Below, piece by piece: positions 48,473-62,881 of a stretch of DNA of 64,000 nt. Numbering within the stretch: the first letter of the stretch is position 1; every line of letters begins with the position of its first letter. Source of the DNA: Geodermatophilus poikilotrophus (GTDB lineage: Bacteria; Actinomycetota; Actinomycetes; Mycobacteriales; Geodermatophilaceae); contig NZ_FOIE01000001.1 in the NCBI RefSeq assembly GCF_900111455.1, forward strand, positions 880,376-944,375, in the 5' to 3' direction. A program made the position numbers and the translations under genes. Under the pieces are notes generated by a model. That model did not search any database and was not told the origin of the DNA. It worked only from the letters and a program-made list of their open reading frames with translations.

Positions 48473-49908
48473 CAGCCGACGGCACCTTCCATCTGCAGCT
48501 CGATCAGGCGGTTGAGCTCGAGGGCGTACTCCATCGGGAGCTCGCGGGCGATGGGCTCCACGAAGCCGCGGACCACCATCGCCATCGCCTCGTCCTCGGA
48601 CAGACCGCGGCTCATCAGGTAGAAGAGCTGGTCGTCGCTGACCCGGGAGACGGTCGCCTCGTGGCCCATCGCGACGTCGTCCTCGCGGACGTCGACGTAG
48701 GGGTAGGTGTCCGACCGGCTGATGGTGTCGACCAGCAGCGCGTCGCACTTGACCGTCGACTTCGAGCCGTGGGCGCCCTCGTCGACCTGGACCAGGCCGC
48801 GGTAGGAGGTCCGGCCGCCGCCGCGGGCCACCGACTTCGACACGATGGTCGAGGAGGTGTTCGGCGCCGCGTGCACCATCTTGGCGCCGGCGTCCTGGTG
48901 CTGGCCCTCGCCGGCGAAGGCGATGGAGAGCACCTCGCCCTTGGCGTGCTCGCCGGTCATCCAGACCGCCGGGTACTTCATCGTCACCTTGGAGCCGAGG
49001 TTGCCGTCGACCCACTCCATGGTCGCGCCCTCGTGGGCGATCGCCCGCTTGGTGACCAGATTGTAGACGTTGTTCGACCAGTTCTGGATGGTCGTGTACC
49101 GGCAGCGCGCGTTCTTCTTGACGATGATCTCGACGACCGCGGAGTGCAGCGAGTCCGACTTGTAGATCGGCGCGGTGCAGCCCTCGACGTAGTGCACGTA
49201 GGCGCCCTCGTCGACGATGATCAGCGTCCGCTCGAACTGGCCCATGTTCTCGGTGTTAATCCGGAAGTAGGCCTGCAGCGGGATCTCCACGTGCACGCCC
49301 TTCGGCACGTAGATGAACGAGCCGCCCGACCACACCGCGGTGTTGAGCGCGGCGAACTTGTTGTCGCCGGAGGGGATGACCGAGCCGAAGTACTCGCGGA
49401 AGAGGTCCTCGTGCTCGCGCAGGGCGGTGTCGGTGTCGAGGAAGACGACGCCCTGCTCCTCGAGGTCCTCGCGGATCTTGTGGTAGACGACCTCGGACTC
49501 GTACTGGGCGGCGACACCCGCGACGAGCCGCTGCTTCTCCGCCTCGGGGATGCCCAGCCGGTCGTAGGTGTTCTTGATGTCCTCGGGCAGCTCCTCCCAC
49601 GAGGTCGCCTGGGCCTCGGTGGAGCGCACGAAGTACTTGATGTTCTGGAAGTCGATCCCGGACAGGTCCGACCCCCAGTCCGGCATGGGCTTGCGGCCGA
49701 ACAGCTTCAGGGCCTTGAGCCGGCGCTCGAGCATCCACTCGGGCTCGTTCTTGCGGGCCGAGATGTCCCGGACGACGTCCTCGCTGAGGCCGCGCCTGGC
49801 GGCGGAACCGGCGACGTCGGCGTCCGCCCAGCCGTACTCGTAGCGGCCGAGCTGGGCGATCTGCTCGTCCTGCGTCAGCGGCTGCGCCGGCTGCTGCGTG
49901 CTGGTCAT
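48472..49908 (-). CDS. sufB: SUF scaffold protein SufB
   Basis: 478 residues, main Fe-S scaffold. Seen: [25 protein letters not shown] segment at about 50, [33 protein letters not shown], and [23 protein letters not shown] at 49908 has GAGAGGA eight bases upstream and overlaps the SufR stop (ATGA). First structural gene of the operon. Confidence 0.97.
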   Translation of the reverse strand: MTSTQQPAQPLTQDEQIAQLGRYEYGWADADVAGSAARRGLSEDVVRDISARKNEPEWMLERRLKALKLFGRKPMPDWGSDLSGIDFQNIKYFVRSTEAQATSWEELPEDIKNTYDRLGIPEAEKQRLVAGVAAQYESEVVYHKIREDLEEQGVVFLDTDTALREHEDLFREYFGSVIPSGDNKFAALNTAVWSGGSFIYVPKGVHVEIPLQAYFRINTENMGQFERTLIIVDEGAYVHYVEGCTAPIYKSDSLHSAVVEIIVKKNARCRYTTIQNWSNNVYNLVTKRAIAHEGATMEWVDGNLGSKVTMKYPAVWMTGEHAKGEVLSIAFAGEGQHQDAGAKMVHAAPNTSSTIVSKSVARGGGRTSYRGLVQVDEGAHGSKSTVKCDALLVDTISRSDTYPYVDVREDDVAMGHEATVSRVSDDQLFYLMSRGLSEDEAMAMVVRGFVEPIARELPMEYALELNRLIELQMEGAVG

Positions 49909-50762
49909 GCGGGCGTCCTCTCCCGGTCGTTCGTGGGGGTGCTGCTGGTGGACGGTGCGGGGCGCCCGCCGGCTCGCCGCCGGTGCGCCGTGCGCTCGTT
50001 CGGTACAGGGCTCGCGGGGCCCGATCTGTTCCCCGCGCGCATGTGCTCTCCGCCGCTCGCGCGGCGGACCGGCCCCGGGATGTGCGTGGTGCACACCCCG
50101 TCGCCGTGGGCGATCGTGGCCAGCCGCTGCACGTGCGTGCCGACGAGCCGGCCGATCACCGCCGTCTCGGCCTCGCACAGCTGCGGGAACTCCGCCGCCA
50201 CGTGCGCGACCGGGCAGTGGTGCTGGCAGAGCTGACCGCCGCCGGAGATCGCCGAGGCCGAGGCAGCGTAGCCCTCGGCCGTGAGCGCGCCGGCGAGGGC
50301 CTGCGCCCGGTCGACCGGGGCGCCCGGTGCCGCCTCCACCGCGGCCGAGCAGCGCTGCTCCAGCCCGGCGAGCTGCGCCTCGGCCACCGCCCGGACGGCG
50401 TCCGGCCCGCCCTGCGCCGCGACGAACCGCAGCGCGGTCAGCGCCAGGTCGTCGTAGGCGTGCGGGAAGTCCGAGCGGCCGGCGTCGGTCAGGTGGAACA
50501 ACCGGGCCGGGCGGCCCCGCCCACGGGGGGTGCCGGGGGCGTGCCGCTCCTCGATGCGGCCGGTGGCGACCAGCGCGTCGAGGTGCCGGCGGACGGCGGT
50601 CGGCGAGACGCCCAGCCGCCCGGCGAGCTCGGTCGCGGTCTGCGGGCCGTGCTCGAGCAGCAGGGCGGCCACGCGGTGCCGCGTGCGCCCGTCGTCGGCG
50701 GACGACGAGGGCCGGGCCGGCGCGCTCGCCCCGCCCGTCACCTGCACCGTGCCGCTTTCCAC
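49905..50762 (-). CDS. sufR: Fe-S sensing repressor SufR with C-terminal tail
   Basis: 285-residue helix-turn-helix regulator of suf. DNA-binding region with [20 protein letters not shown] and [18 protein letters not shown] (about 30-70). The cluster ligands are [19 protein letters not shown] and GVCTTHIPG near the C-terminus; with a cluster bound it represses, without it the operon is on. About 50 further residues, Arg/Ser/Pro-rich ([12 protein letters not shown] onwards), extend to the SufB start and look disordered; most SufR proteins end soon after CTTHIP. GTG start within a putative own operator. Confidence 0.92.
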   Translation of the reverse strand: MESGTVQVTGGASAPARPSSSADDGRTRHRVAALLLEHGPQTATELAGRLGVSPTAVRRHLDALVATGRIEERHAPGTPRGRGRPARLFHLTDAGRSDFPHAYDDLALTALRFVAAQGGPDAVRAVAEAQLAGLEQRCSAAVEAAPGAPVDRAQALAGALTAEGYAASASAISGGGQLCQHHCPVAHVAAEFPQLCEAETAVIGRLVGTHVQRLATIAHGDGVCTTHIPGPVRRASGGEHMRAGNRSGPASPVPNERTAHRRRAGGRPAPSTSSTPTNDRERTPA

Positions 50763-50773
50763 AACACGAGTGT
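50759..50773. promoter_or_regulatory. Putative SufR operator
   Basis: Minus strand ACACT-CGTGT-TGTGG matches the form ACACT-N5-TGTGA reported for mycobacterial SufR. It overlaps a TAACAC -10-like element and the GTG start, as expected for autorepression of the suf operon. Confidence 0.6.
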
Positions 50774-50870
50774 TACCTATTTCCCGGCGCGTGCAAGCAA
50801 GGGCAACCTAAGCCGGGACCGGGGCCGGCCCGAGCCGGGACGGGCCCTGACCTGGGCCGCAGCCGGCGGG

Positions 50871-50901
50871 GGCGGGGGCGGTGCCGTGCACCGCCCCCGC
50901 C
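50871..50901 (-). terminator. Terminator of clpC
   Basis: Perfect 13-bp inverted repeat: GGCGGGGGCGGTG (50871-50883), loop CCGTG, CACCGCCCCCGCC (50889-50901), 47 bases past the clpC stop. Confidence 0.65.
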
Positions 50902-50947
50902 GGCCCGGTGACCCGTCCGGTACCTGCAGGCTCCGGACGGTCGTCCG

Positions 50948-53491
<2,544 letters not shown>

Positions 53492-53698
53492 GCCTCACGT
53501 CCAAGGGAGTCGGATCGGCCGGTGGGCTCTCGGAGTCGTCCGCGGAAGGCTCCCGCTGAGGGGTCCCCTACCCGGGTGCGCGCACCGGCACCGGCGGCGG
53601 CCCGTCGGCCGCTCGTGTCCCGTACAGCGCGGGACGCCGGCCTGCGCTTCCACCCGGTGATCTGCTCTGGGCGAACCGGGAGCGGGCGTCCGCGCGGC

Positions 53699-53704
53699 TA
53701 GCAT
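53699..53704 (+). promoter_or_regulatory. Leaderless -10 element of ctaA
   Basis: TAGCAT six bases before the GTG of the heme A synthase gene. Confidence 0.55.
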
Positions 53705-53710
53705 CGGCTC

Positions 53711-54640
53711 GTGCCGGTCTCCCCCACCGTCGTCTCGCGGCTCGCCCTGGCCAACGCCGTCGCCAACGGCGCCATCGTCGTCACGGGCGGCGCCGTCCGG
53801 CTCACCGGCTCGGGCCTGGGCTGCCCGACCTGGCCGCGCTGCACGAGCGAGAGCTTCGTCGCCACGCCCGAGCTCGCCGGCCACGGCGTCATCGAGTTCG
53901 GCAACCGGCTGCTGACCTTCGTGCTCGCCGCGGTCGCCATCGCCACCGTCGTCGCGGTGTGGCGGTCCGCGCGCCGCGACCTGCGCCCGCTCGCCGTCCT
54001 GACCTTCCTCGGCATCCCCGCGCAGGCGCTGCTCGGCGGGGTCACCGTGCTCACCGGCCTGAACCCGTGGACGGTCGCGGCGCACTTCCTCGTCTCGATC
54101 GTGCTGATCGCGCTGGCCACCGTGCTGTGGCTGCGCTCCCGCGAGCCCGGGGTGGGCCAGCCGCTGCTGCGCCGTCCGCTGGCCCTGCTGGTGACCGGCA
54201 CCGCCGCCGTCACCGCCGTCGTCCTGGTGCTCGGCACGCTGGTGACCGGCAGCGGGCCGCACAGCGGCGACGTGGACGCCGACGACGTCCCGACCGGCGA
54301 CCGGATGGGCTTCGACGTCGAGCTGATCAGCCAGCTGCACGCCGACGCGGTGTTCCTGCTGGTCGGGCTGACCGTCGCGCTGCTCGTCGCGCTGCACGCC
54401 ACCGACGCCCCCGACCGCGTCAGGCGGGCGGCGCGCGACCTGCTGGTCGTCCAGCTGGCGCAGGGCGTGGTCGGCTACGTGCAGTACTTCACCGACCTGC
54501 CGATCGCCCTGGTGCTGCTGCACATGCTGGGCGCGGTGCTGGTGACGGCGTACACGGCCCGGCTGGTGTGGTCGGTGCGCGGGCCGGCGTCCGAGCTGCC
54601 GCTGGACTCCCCGCAGGTCCCGGCGTCCGCCGCGCGCTGA
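53711..54640 (+). CDS. ctaA: Heme A synthase (COX15/CtaA)
   Basis: 309-residue membrane protein that oxidises the methyl group of heme O to give heme A for aa3 cytochrome oxidase. About eight helices; heme-ligand motifs in GHGVIEFGNRLL, VAAHFLVSIVL, QLHADAVFLLVG and LLHMLGAVLVT. N-terminal AVRLTGSGLGCPTWPRC contains the paired Cys loop. GTG start with a leaderless promoter. Convergent with ctaB across a large inverted repeat; both serve the same pathway. Confidence 0.94.
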   Translation: MPVSPTVVSRLALANAVANGAIVVTGGAVRLTGSGLGCPTWPRCTSESFVATPELAGHGVIEFGNRLLTFVLAAVAIATVVAVWRSARRDLRPLAVLTFLGIPAQALLGGVTVLTGLNPWTVAAHFLVSIVLIALATVLWLRSREPGVGQPLLRRPLALLVTGTAAVTAVVLVLGTLVTGSGPHSGDVDADDVPTGDRMGFDVELISQLHADAVFLLVGLTVALLVALHATDAPDRVRRAARDLLVVQLAQGVVGYVQYFTDLPIALVLLHMLGAVLVTAYTARLVWSVRGPASELPLDSPQVPASAAR

Positions 54641-54663
54641 CGCCCGCGCGCTGACGCCCACCT

Positions 54664-54725
54664 CTGCGCCGTTCCCCGCGGTGTTGCGCCCGTGCACGAG
54701 CGCGGGACCGCGGGGAACGGCGCAG
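54664..54725. terminator. Perfect 19-bp inverted repeat between convergent ctaA and ctaB
   Basis: Arms 54664-54682 and 54707-54725 are exact reverse complements (CTGCGCCGTTCCCCGCGGT) around 24 bases that hold a smaller CCCG/CGGG stem. Bidirectional terminator by position; the length and perfection are unusual. Confidence 0.7.
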
Positions 54726-54846
54726 GAGTCGGTGCCTCGCGGTCAGCCACGCTCGTCCTCGTGGCCGAACGCGGGGGTCAGCGTGCTGGTGCACGCACCG
54801 GACCGCTCGACAGCCGGGCGCAGCGCGGGGAGGACGGAGTCCGGGC

Positions 54847-55767
54847 TCAGACCAGGACGTCGACGATGATCGCGACCGAGAGCAGCGCCATGTACGAGAT
54901 GGAGACGTGGAACAGCTGCATCGGCCTGGTCTCCGCACCCGAGCGGATGCGCCGCAGCAGCCGGTGCGCCTCGGCGATGAACCAGACCCCCAGCGCGGCC
55001 GCGGCTCCGGTGTAGACCCAGCCGATCCCGTAGCCGTCGGCCACCGGCCACAGCAGCAGCGAGACCGCGACGGTCGACCAGGTCCAGACGACGGTCTGCC
55101 GGCCGACCGACAGGGGGCTGGCCACCACCGGCAGCATCGGGACGTCGGCCCGCGCGTAGTCGGCGCGGAAGCGCATGGCCAGCGCCCAGAAGTGCGGCAG
55201 CTGCCAGCAGAAGACGACGCCGAAGAAGACCACCGCGGGCCAGGCCAGCGTCCCGGTGACCGCGGCCCAGCCGATGAGCACCGGCGCCGCCCCGGGCACC
55301 CCGCCGAACAGCGTCGAGTGCCGGGTGTGCCGCTTGAGCACCACCGTGTAGACGACGGCGTAGTAGACGATCGCGCCCAGGGCCAGGACGGCGGCCAGCG
55401 GTGTGGTCGTGACGTACAGCAGTGCGACCGACAGGACCGTGAGCACCAGGCCGAACACCAGCGCCGCGCGCGGCGTGATCTCACCGGTGACCAGCGGACG
55501 GCGCTCGGTCCGGTGCATGAGCCGGTCGATGTCGCGGTCGTACCAGCAGTTGAAGACGTTGGCCGCAGCGGCGGCGAGGGTGCCGCCGGCCATGGTGGCC
55601 AGCAGCAGCTCCCAGGAGGGCAGCCCGCCGACGGCCAGCATCATCGCCGGCAGGGTCGTGATGAGCAGCAGCTCGATGATCCGCGGCTTGGTCAGCGCGA
55701 CGTAGGCGCGGATCGTGGCCGACAGGCGCCGGCCCTGGACGGCCGGGCGTTCGGACAGCGTCGTCAC
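54847..55767 (-). CDS. ctaB: Protoheme IX farnesyltransferase (heme O synthase)
   Basis: 306-residue UbiA-type prenyltransferase with about nine helices, converting heme B to heme O. Seen: YVALTKPRIIELLLITTLP, the Asp-rich site NVFNCWYDRDIDRLMHRT, RRPLVTGEI, and PHFWALAMRFRADYARADVP. GTG at 55767 (VTTLSERPAVQ) selected as first start of the conserved domain; ribosome binding site weak. Product feeds the COX15 step encoded by the convergent neighbour. Confidence 0.95.
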   Translation of the reverse strand: MTTLSERPAVQGRRLSATIRAYVALTKPRIIELLLITTLPAMMLAVGGLPSWELLLATMAGGTLAAAAANVFNCWYDRDIDRLMHRTERRPLVTGEITPRAALVFGLVLTVLSVALLYVTTTPLAAVLALGAIVYYAVVYTVVLKRHTRHSTLFGGVPGAAPVLIGWAAVTGTLAWPAVVFFGVVFCWQLPHFWALAMRFRADYARADVPMLPVVASPLSVGRQTVVWTWSTVAVSLLLWPVADGYGIGWVYTGAAAALGVWFIAEAHRLLRRIRSGAETRPMQLFHVSISYMALLSVAIIVDVLV

Positions 55768-56150
55768 CGGGCGGCCACCGACGGGGTGTCGGCGCACGGG
55801 CAGGGCACCACCGGGCACGGCTCCACCAGGTACGGAGACAGCACGGGGTCCCTTTCGACCGGGGACGGGAGAACGGACCAACTGTAGCCCGCGGCCACCC
55901 CTCCTTCCGGTGGGCATGACCAGGGTCTCCCCCCGGGCAGACCACTAGGGTCGATCACGTTGGTGCCGCGCACGCAGCGGGTAGGGCCGACGTCGACGAC
56001 GACGGTGCGTCCTGGGGACGAGCAGCCGGGCCGGAACTGACGCGGGGCCGGTCGCTGGGGCCAGGCACCGCCGTCCGCCCGGGTCGACAGGTCGCCGCAG
56101 AGCGCCCGGGCGGGTCCCGCACGGCCGACCCGAGGGAGCACGACAGACCG
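55768..56150. other. 383-base divergent promoter region (ctaB and tkt)
   Basis: No coding signal. On the minus strand TACAGT near 55883-55888 could be the ctaB -10; on the plus strand TAGGGT at about 55946 is a possible -10 for tkt. GAGGGAG about 12 bases before 56151 is the tkt ribosome binding site. Confidence 0.4.
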
Positions 56151-58376
<2,226 letters not shown>

Positions 58377-58377
58377 C

Positions 58378-58433
58378 GAAAGGACCCCGGTGCCCCCCAC
58401 CGCTCGCAGGCTCGCGGCGGGTCCCTGCACCGG
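58378..58433 (+). repeat. Stop-adjacent palindromic repeat, copy 4 (inside the tkt operon)
   Basis: GAAAGGACCCCGGTGCCCCC, centre CCGCTCGCAGGCTCGCGGCGG, closing GTCCCTGCACCGG. It starts two bases after the tkt stop and lies before the tal ribosome binding site (GGAAGGA), so it is not a full terminator. Confidence 0.6.
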
Positions 58434-58466
58434 AGCCACCTCCACCAGTCCGGAAGGAACCTGACC

Positions 58467-59573
58467 ATGGCACAGAACGAGAAGCTGGCCGAGCTGTCGT
58501 CGGCGGGGGTCGCCGTCTGGCTCGACGACCTCTCCCGCGACCGCATCCGCAGCGGGAACCTGCAGTCGCTGGTCGACGAGTACAGCGTCGTCGGCGTCAC
58601 CTCCAACCCGACCATCTTCGCCGCGGCGATCAGCGGGTCGGAGTCCTACGACGACCAGCTGCACGCCCTCGCGGTGCGGTCGGTCAGCGTCGAGGAGGCG
58701 CTGCGCACCATCACCGCCGCCGACGTCCGCGACGCCTGCGACCTGCTCGCGCCGGTGGCGGAGCGGCAGCCCGGCGACGGCCGGGTGTCGCTGGAGGTCG
58801 CCCCCGGCCTGGCCCACGACACCGACGCGACGGCCGCCGAGGCCGCACACCTGTGGTGGCTGGTCGACCGGCGGAACCTCTACATCAAGATCCCGGCCAC
58901 CGAGGCCGGCCTGCCGGCGATCACGACGTCCATCTCCCGCGGCATCAGTGTGAACGTCACCCTCATCTTCAGCCTCGAGCGGTACCGGGCGGTCATGGAC
59001 GCCTACCTGTCCGGGCTGGAGCAGCGGCTGGCCGAGGACGCCGGCGCGGACCTGTCGGGCATCGCCTCGGTGGCGTCGTTCTTCGTGTCCCGCGTGGACT
59101 CCGAGATCGACAAGCGCCTGGAGAAGGCCGGCGCCGACGCCTCGCTCAAGGGCAAGGCGGCGCTGGCCAACGCCCAGCTGGCCTACCAGGCCTACGAGGA
59201 GGTCTTCACCTCCGACCGCTGGAAGGCGCTCGAGGCCAAGGGCGCCCGCCCGCAGCGGCCGCTGTGGGCCTCCACCGGCGTCAAGGACCCGGCCTACCCC
59301 GACACCCTCTACGTCAGCGAGCTCATCGCCCCCGGCACGGTGAACACCATGCCGGAGAAGACGATGAAGGCCTACGCCGACCACGGCGAGCCCGGCACCC
59401 CGGTCCAGCAGACCTACGAGGACGCCGCCTCGGTGATGAAGGCCGTGGCCGACGCCGGCGTCGACCTGGACGACGTCTTCCGCGTGCTCGAGGACGAGGG
59501 CGTGCAGAAGTTCGTCGACTCGTGGGACGAGCTGACCGAGTCGGTGCGCACCGAGCTCCAGGACAAGAAGTGA
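58467..59573 (+). CDS. tal: Transaldolase
   Basis: 368-residue class I aldolase-type enzyme moving three-carbon units between sugar phosphates. Seen: [47 protein letters not shown] with the Schiff-base Lys, [32 protein letters not shown] and [16 protein letters not shown]. Length matches actinobacterial transaldolase. ATG with GGAAGGA upstream. Confidence 0.97.
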   Translation: MAQNEKLAELSSAGVAVWLDDLSRDRIRSGNLQSLVDEYSVVGVTSNPTIFAAAISGSESYDDQLHALAVRSVSVEEALRTITAADVRDACDLLAPVAERQPGDGRVSLEVAPGLAHDTDATAAEAAHLWWLVDRRNLYIKIPATEAGLPAITTSISRGISVNVTLIFSLERYRAVMDAYLSGLEQRLAEDAGADLSGIASVASFFVSRVDSEIDKRLEKAGADASLKGKAALANAQLAYQAYEEVFTSDRWKALEAKGARPQRPLWASTGVKDPAYPDTLYVSELIAPGTVNTMPEKTMKAYADHGEPGTPVQQTYEDAASVMKAVADAGVDLDDVFRVLEDEGVQKFVDSWDELTESVRTELQDKK

Positions 59574-59619
59574 CCCCACCCGACCGGACCCGGCCCGCGG
59601 GCGCCGGCGGGGAGGCCGT

Positions 59620-61218
59620 GTGACCTTCGCGTTCCGCTGCACCGGGCTGGACGTCCCCGAGCCGGTGCGGACCCAGCTGGCCGGCGACGACGTCGCCGCC
59701 CGGCTGGTGGCCGAGGACCCCACCCTGTGGGGGCCGGAGGCCGAGCGCGAGGCCTCGGTCCGGCTGGGCTGGCTGGACCTGCCGGCGACCTCGCGGCCGC
59801 TGGTCGCCCGGCTGGCCGAGCTGCGCGCCGAGCTGCAGTTCGAGGGCCTGGACCGGGTGGTGCTCTGCGGGGTGGGCGGCGCGTCGCTGGCACCGGAGGT
59901 GATCTGCCGGACGGCGGGCGTGCCGCTCGTCGTCCTGGACACCACCGACCCGCACCAGGTCGCGGCCGCCATGATCGACCTGGACCGCACCGTCGTCGTG
60001 CTCAGCGCCGAGTCCGGCGGCACGGTGGAGACCGACAGTCAGCGGCGGGCCTTCATCCAGGCGTTCGCCGACGCGGGCCTCGACGAGAAGCAGATCGGCG
60101 CCCGGTTCGTCGTGGTCACCGACCCCGGCTCGCCGCTGGCGGAGACCGGCGCGGCGATGGGCGCCCGCGAGGTGGTCCTCGCCGACCCGCACGTCGGCGG
60201 CCGCTACAGCGCGCTGTCGGCGTTCGGCCTGGTCCCGGCGGCGCTGGCCGGGGCCGACGTCGGCGCGCTGCTCGAGGAGGCCGCCGAGCTGGCCGAGCAC
60301 CTGGCCGAGCCCGGCAACGCCGCGCTCGAGCTGGGCGTGGCCATGAGCGCGGGCTTCCGCACCGGGCGCGACAAGGTCATCCTCGCCGACGGCGGCTCGG
60401 CGATCACCGGCTTCGGCGACTGGGCCGAGCAGCTGGTCGCCGGGTCCACCGGCAAGGACGGCCGCGGGCTGCTGCCGGTCGTCGTCGAGTCCCCCGACGC
60501 CCCCGGCGCCACCGCCCCCGACGCGCTGCTGGTCGTCGTCGGGGGCGGCCCGGTCGAGCCGGGCCCCTCCGTCGGCGTGACCGGCCCGCTCGGCGCTCAG
60601 TTCCTCGGCTGGGAGTACGCCACCGCCGTGGCCGGGCGGGTGCTCGGCACCAACCCGTTCGACCAGCCGGATGCGGTCGGGTCCGAGGAGGACACCCGGC
60701 GGCTGCTGGACGCCGGCCTGCCGGTCGAGCCGCCGCTGGCGACGATCGGCGCGGTCGAGCTGCGTGCGCCGGGCGGGCTGCTCGAGGGGGTGGACCTCTC
60801 CCAGCACGACGGGGTGGCCCTGGCCCTGCAGGCGCTGCTGGCCGCCGTCCCGCCCCGGGGCTACCTCGCGGTGACGGCCTACCTGGACCGGGAGGCCGAC
60901 GCCCGCGCCGGCGAGCTGCGGGCCGCGCTGGCCCGGAACACCGGGCACGCCGTCACCTTCGGGTGGGGCCCGCGCTCCCTGCACTCCACCGGCCAGTACC
61001 ACAGAGGCGGGCCGCGGACCGGCGCGTTCCTGCAGTTCACCGGGGTCGTCACCGGAGACCTCCCGGTGCCCGACCGGCCCTACGGCTTCGCGACGCTGCA
61101 GGCCGCCCAGGCCGCCGGTGACCGGCAGGCCCTCGTCGCGCGGCAACGGCCGCTGCTGCACCTGCACCTGACCGACCGCGCCGCGGGCACCGGCCAGCTG
61201 CTCGACGCGCTCGGCTGA
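59620..61218 (+). CDS. pgi: Glucose-6-phosphate isomerase
   Basis: 532 residues interconverting glucose-6-phosphate and fructose-6-phosphate. Seen: VVLCGVGGASLAPEVICRTA, LSAESGGTVETDSQRRAF (substrate-phosphate site), HVGGRYSALSAFGLVPAAL and FGWGPRSLHSTGQYHRGG. This is the form found in actinobacterial tal-pgi-zwf clusters; the sequence is more divergent than E. coli PGI. GTG start with GGGGAGG upstream. Confidence 0.94.
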   Translation: MTFAFRCTGLDVPEPVRTQLAGDDVAARLVAEDPTLWGPEAEREASVRLGWLDLPATSRPLVARLAELRAELQFEGLDRVVLCGVGGASLAPEVICRTAGVPLVVLDTTDPHQVAAAMIDLDRTVVVLSAESGGTVETDSQRRAFIQAFADAGLDEKQIGARFVVVTDPGSPLAETGAAMGAREVVLADPHVGGRYSALSAFGLVPAALAGADVGALLEEAAELAEHLAEPGNAALELGVAMSAGFRTGRDKVILADGGSAITGFGDWAEQLVAGSTGKDGRGLLPVVVESPDAPGATAPDALLVVVGGGPVEPGPSVGVTGPLGAQFLGWEYATAVAGRVLGTNPFDQPDAVGSEEDTRRLLDAGLPVEPPLATIGAVELRAPGGLLEGVDLSQHDGVALALQALLAAVPPRGYLAVTAYLDREADARAGELRAALARNTGHAVTFGWGPRSLHSTGQYHRGGPRTGAFLQFTGVVTGDLPVPDRPYGFATLQAAQAAGDRQALVARQRPLLHLHLTDRAAGTGQLLDALG

Positions 61219-61323
61219 GCGGCCTCGGGGAGGATCAGGGTCCACGAGCCCACCCGCACCACCCGCCGCCCGGTGCACCGCCGCGCCGGACGGCGGCCAC
61301 CCCTCCGACCTCGAGGACGGACC

Positions 61324-62841
61324 ATGATCTCCAATCCGCTGCGCGATCCGCGGGACCGGCGGCTGCCCCGCGTACCCGAGCCCTGCGCCCTGGTCGTCTT
61401 CGGCATCACCGGGGACCTCGCCCGCAAGAAGCTGCTGCCGGCCGTCTACGACCTGGCCAACCGCGGACTGCTGCCCACCAACTTCGCCCTCCTGGGCTTC
61501 GCCCGCCGCGACTGGGGCGACGAGGACTTCGCCGAGCTGGCCCGCGACGCCGCCCGCAAGGCCGCCCGCACCCCGTGGCGGGAGGAGGTCTGGGAGCGGC
61601 TGGCCGCCAGCGTGCGCTTCGTCCAGGGCTCGTTCGACGACGACAACGCCTTCGACGAGCTGGCCGCCACCCTCGGGGACCTCGAGGGCTCCCACGGGAT
61701 CGGCGGCAACGCCGCCTTCTACCTGTCCATCCCGCCGGCGATGTTCCCCGTCGTGCTCAAGCAGATGCAGCGCACGGGCATGGCCGACAGCACCCCCGAC
61801 CGCTGGCGCCGGGTGGTCGTGGAGAAGCCGTTCGGCACCGACCTGGCCTCCAGCCGGACCCTCAACGAGCTGGTCGACTCGGTGTTCACGGCCGAGGACG
61901 TCTTCCGCATCGACCACTACCTGGGCAAGGAGACCGTCCAGAACCTGATGGCGCTGCGGTTCGCCAACACCCTCTTCGAGCCGGTCTGGAACGGCCACCA
62001 CGTCGACTCGGTGCAGATCACCATGGCCGAGGACGTCGGGATCGGCGGGCGGGCCCAGTTCTACGAACAGACCGGCGCCGCCCGCGACGTGCTGCAGAAC
62101 CACCTGCTGCAGCTGCTCGCCCTCACCGCGATGGAGGAACCGGTCGAGTTCTCCGCCGAGGAGATCCGCACCGAGAAGCTCAAGGTGCTGCGGGCCGTCT
62201 CGCTGCCCGAGGACCTGGGCACCTTCGCCGTGCGCGGCCAGTACGAGCAGGGCTGGCTGGCCGGCCAGCGGGCCACCGGCTACCGGCAGGAGGAGGGCGT
62301 CGACCCGCACTCCCGGACCGAGACCTACGCCGCCGTCCGGCTGGGCGTGGAGACCCGCCGCTGGGCCGGCGTGCCGTTCTACCTGCGCACCGGCAAGCGG
62401 CTGCCGCGGCGGGTCACCGAGATCGCGCTGGTGTTCAAGCGCGCGCCGCACCTGCCCTTCGCCGACACCGACACCGAGGAGCTGGGCAGCAACCAGCTGG
62501 TGATCCGCGTGCAGCCCGACGAGGGGATGACCCTCAAGTTCGGGTCGAAGGTCCCCGGCAGCGTGATGGAGGTCCGCGACGTCGCGATGGACTTCCTCTA
62601 CGGCGAGCAGTTCACCGAGGCCAGCCCCGAGGCCTACGAGCGGCTGCTGCTCGACGTGCTGCTCGGCGACGCCACCCTCTTCCCCCGCAACCACGAGGTC
62701 GAGGCCTCCTGGGCGGTGATCGACCCGCTCGAGGAGTTCTGGGCCGGGACGACGCCGCAGCCCTACCGGGCCGGCGAGTGGGGGCCGCGCGCGGCCGACG
62801 AGATGCTGGCCGCCGAGGGCCGCCGGTGGCGGCGTCCGTGA
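61324..62841 (+). CDS. zwf: Glucose-6-phosphate dehydrogenase (canonical)
   Basis: 505 residues; first oxidative step of the pentose phosphate pathway. Seen: LVVFGITGDLARKKLLPAVY, VVVEKPFGTDLASSRTLNEL, VFRIDHYLGKETVQNLMALR with intact His-Tyr and Lys, and AARDVLQNHLLQLLALTAM. ATG at 61324 has GAGGA ten bases before; an earlier GTG-like start would add non-family residues. Contrast with the paralogue at 11392. Confidence 0.97.
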   Translation: MISNPLRDPRDRRLPRVPEPCALVVFGITGDLARKKLLPAVYDLANRGLLPTNFALLGFARRDWGDEDFAELARDAARKAARTPWREEVWERLAASVRFVQGSFDDDNAFDELAATLGDLEGSHGIGGNAAFYLSIPPAMFPVVLKQMQRTGMADSTPDRWRRVVVEKPFGTDLASSRTLNELVDSVFTAEDVFRIDHYLGKETVQNLMALRFANTLFEPVWNGHHVDSVQITMAEDVGIGGRAQFYEQTGAARDVLQNHLLQLLALTAMEEPVEFSAEEIRTEKLKVLRAVSLPEDLGTFAVRGQYEQGWLAGQRATGYRQEEGVDPHSRTETYAAVRLGVETRRWAGVPFYLRTGKRLPRRVTEIALVFKRAPHLPFADTDTEELGSNQLVIRVQPDEGMTLKFGSKVPGSVMEVRDVAMDFLYGEQFTEASPEAYERLLLDVLLGDATLFPRNHEVEASWAVIDPLEEFWAGTTPQPYRAGEWGPRAADEMLAAEGRRWRRP

Positions 62842-62881
62842 GGCGCGAACCCGCTGCAGCCGCCCGACGGGAGGGAACCCG

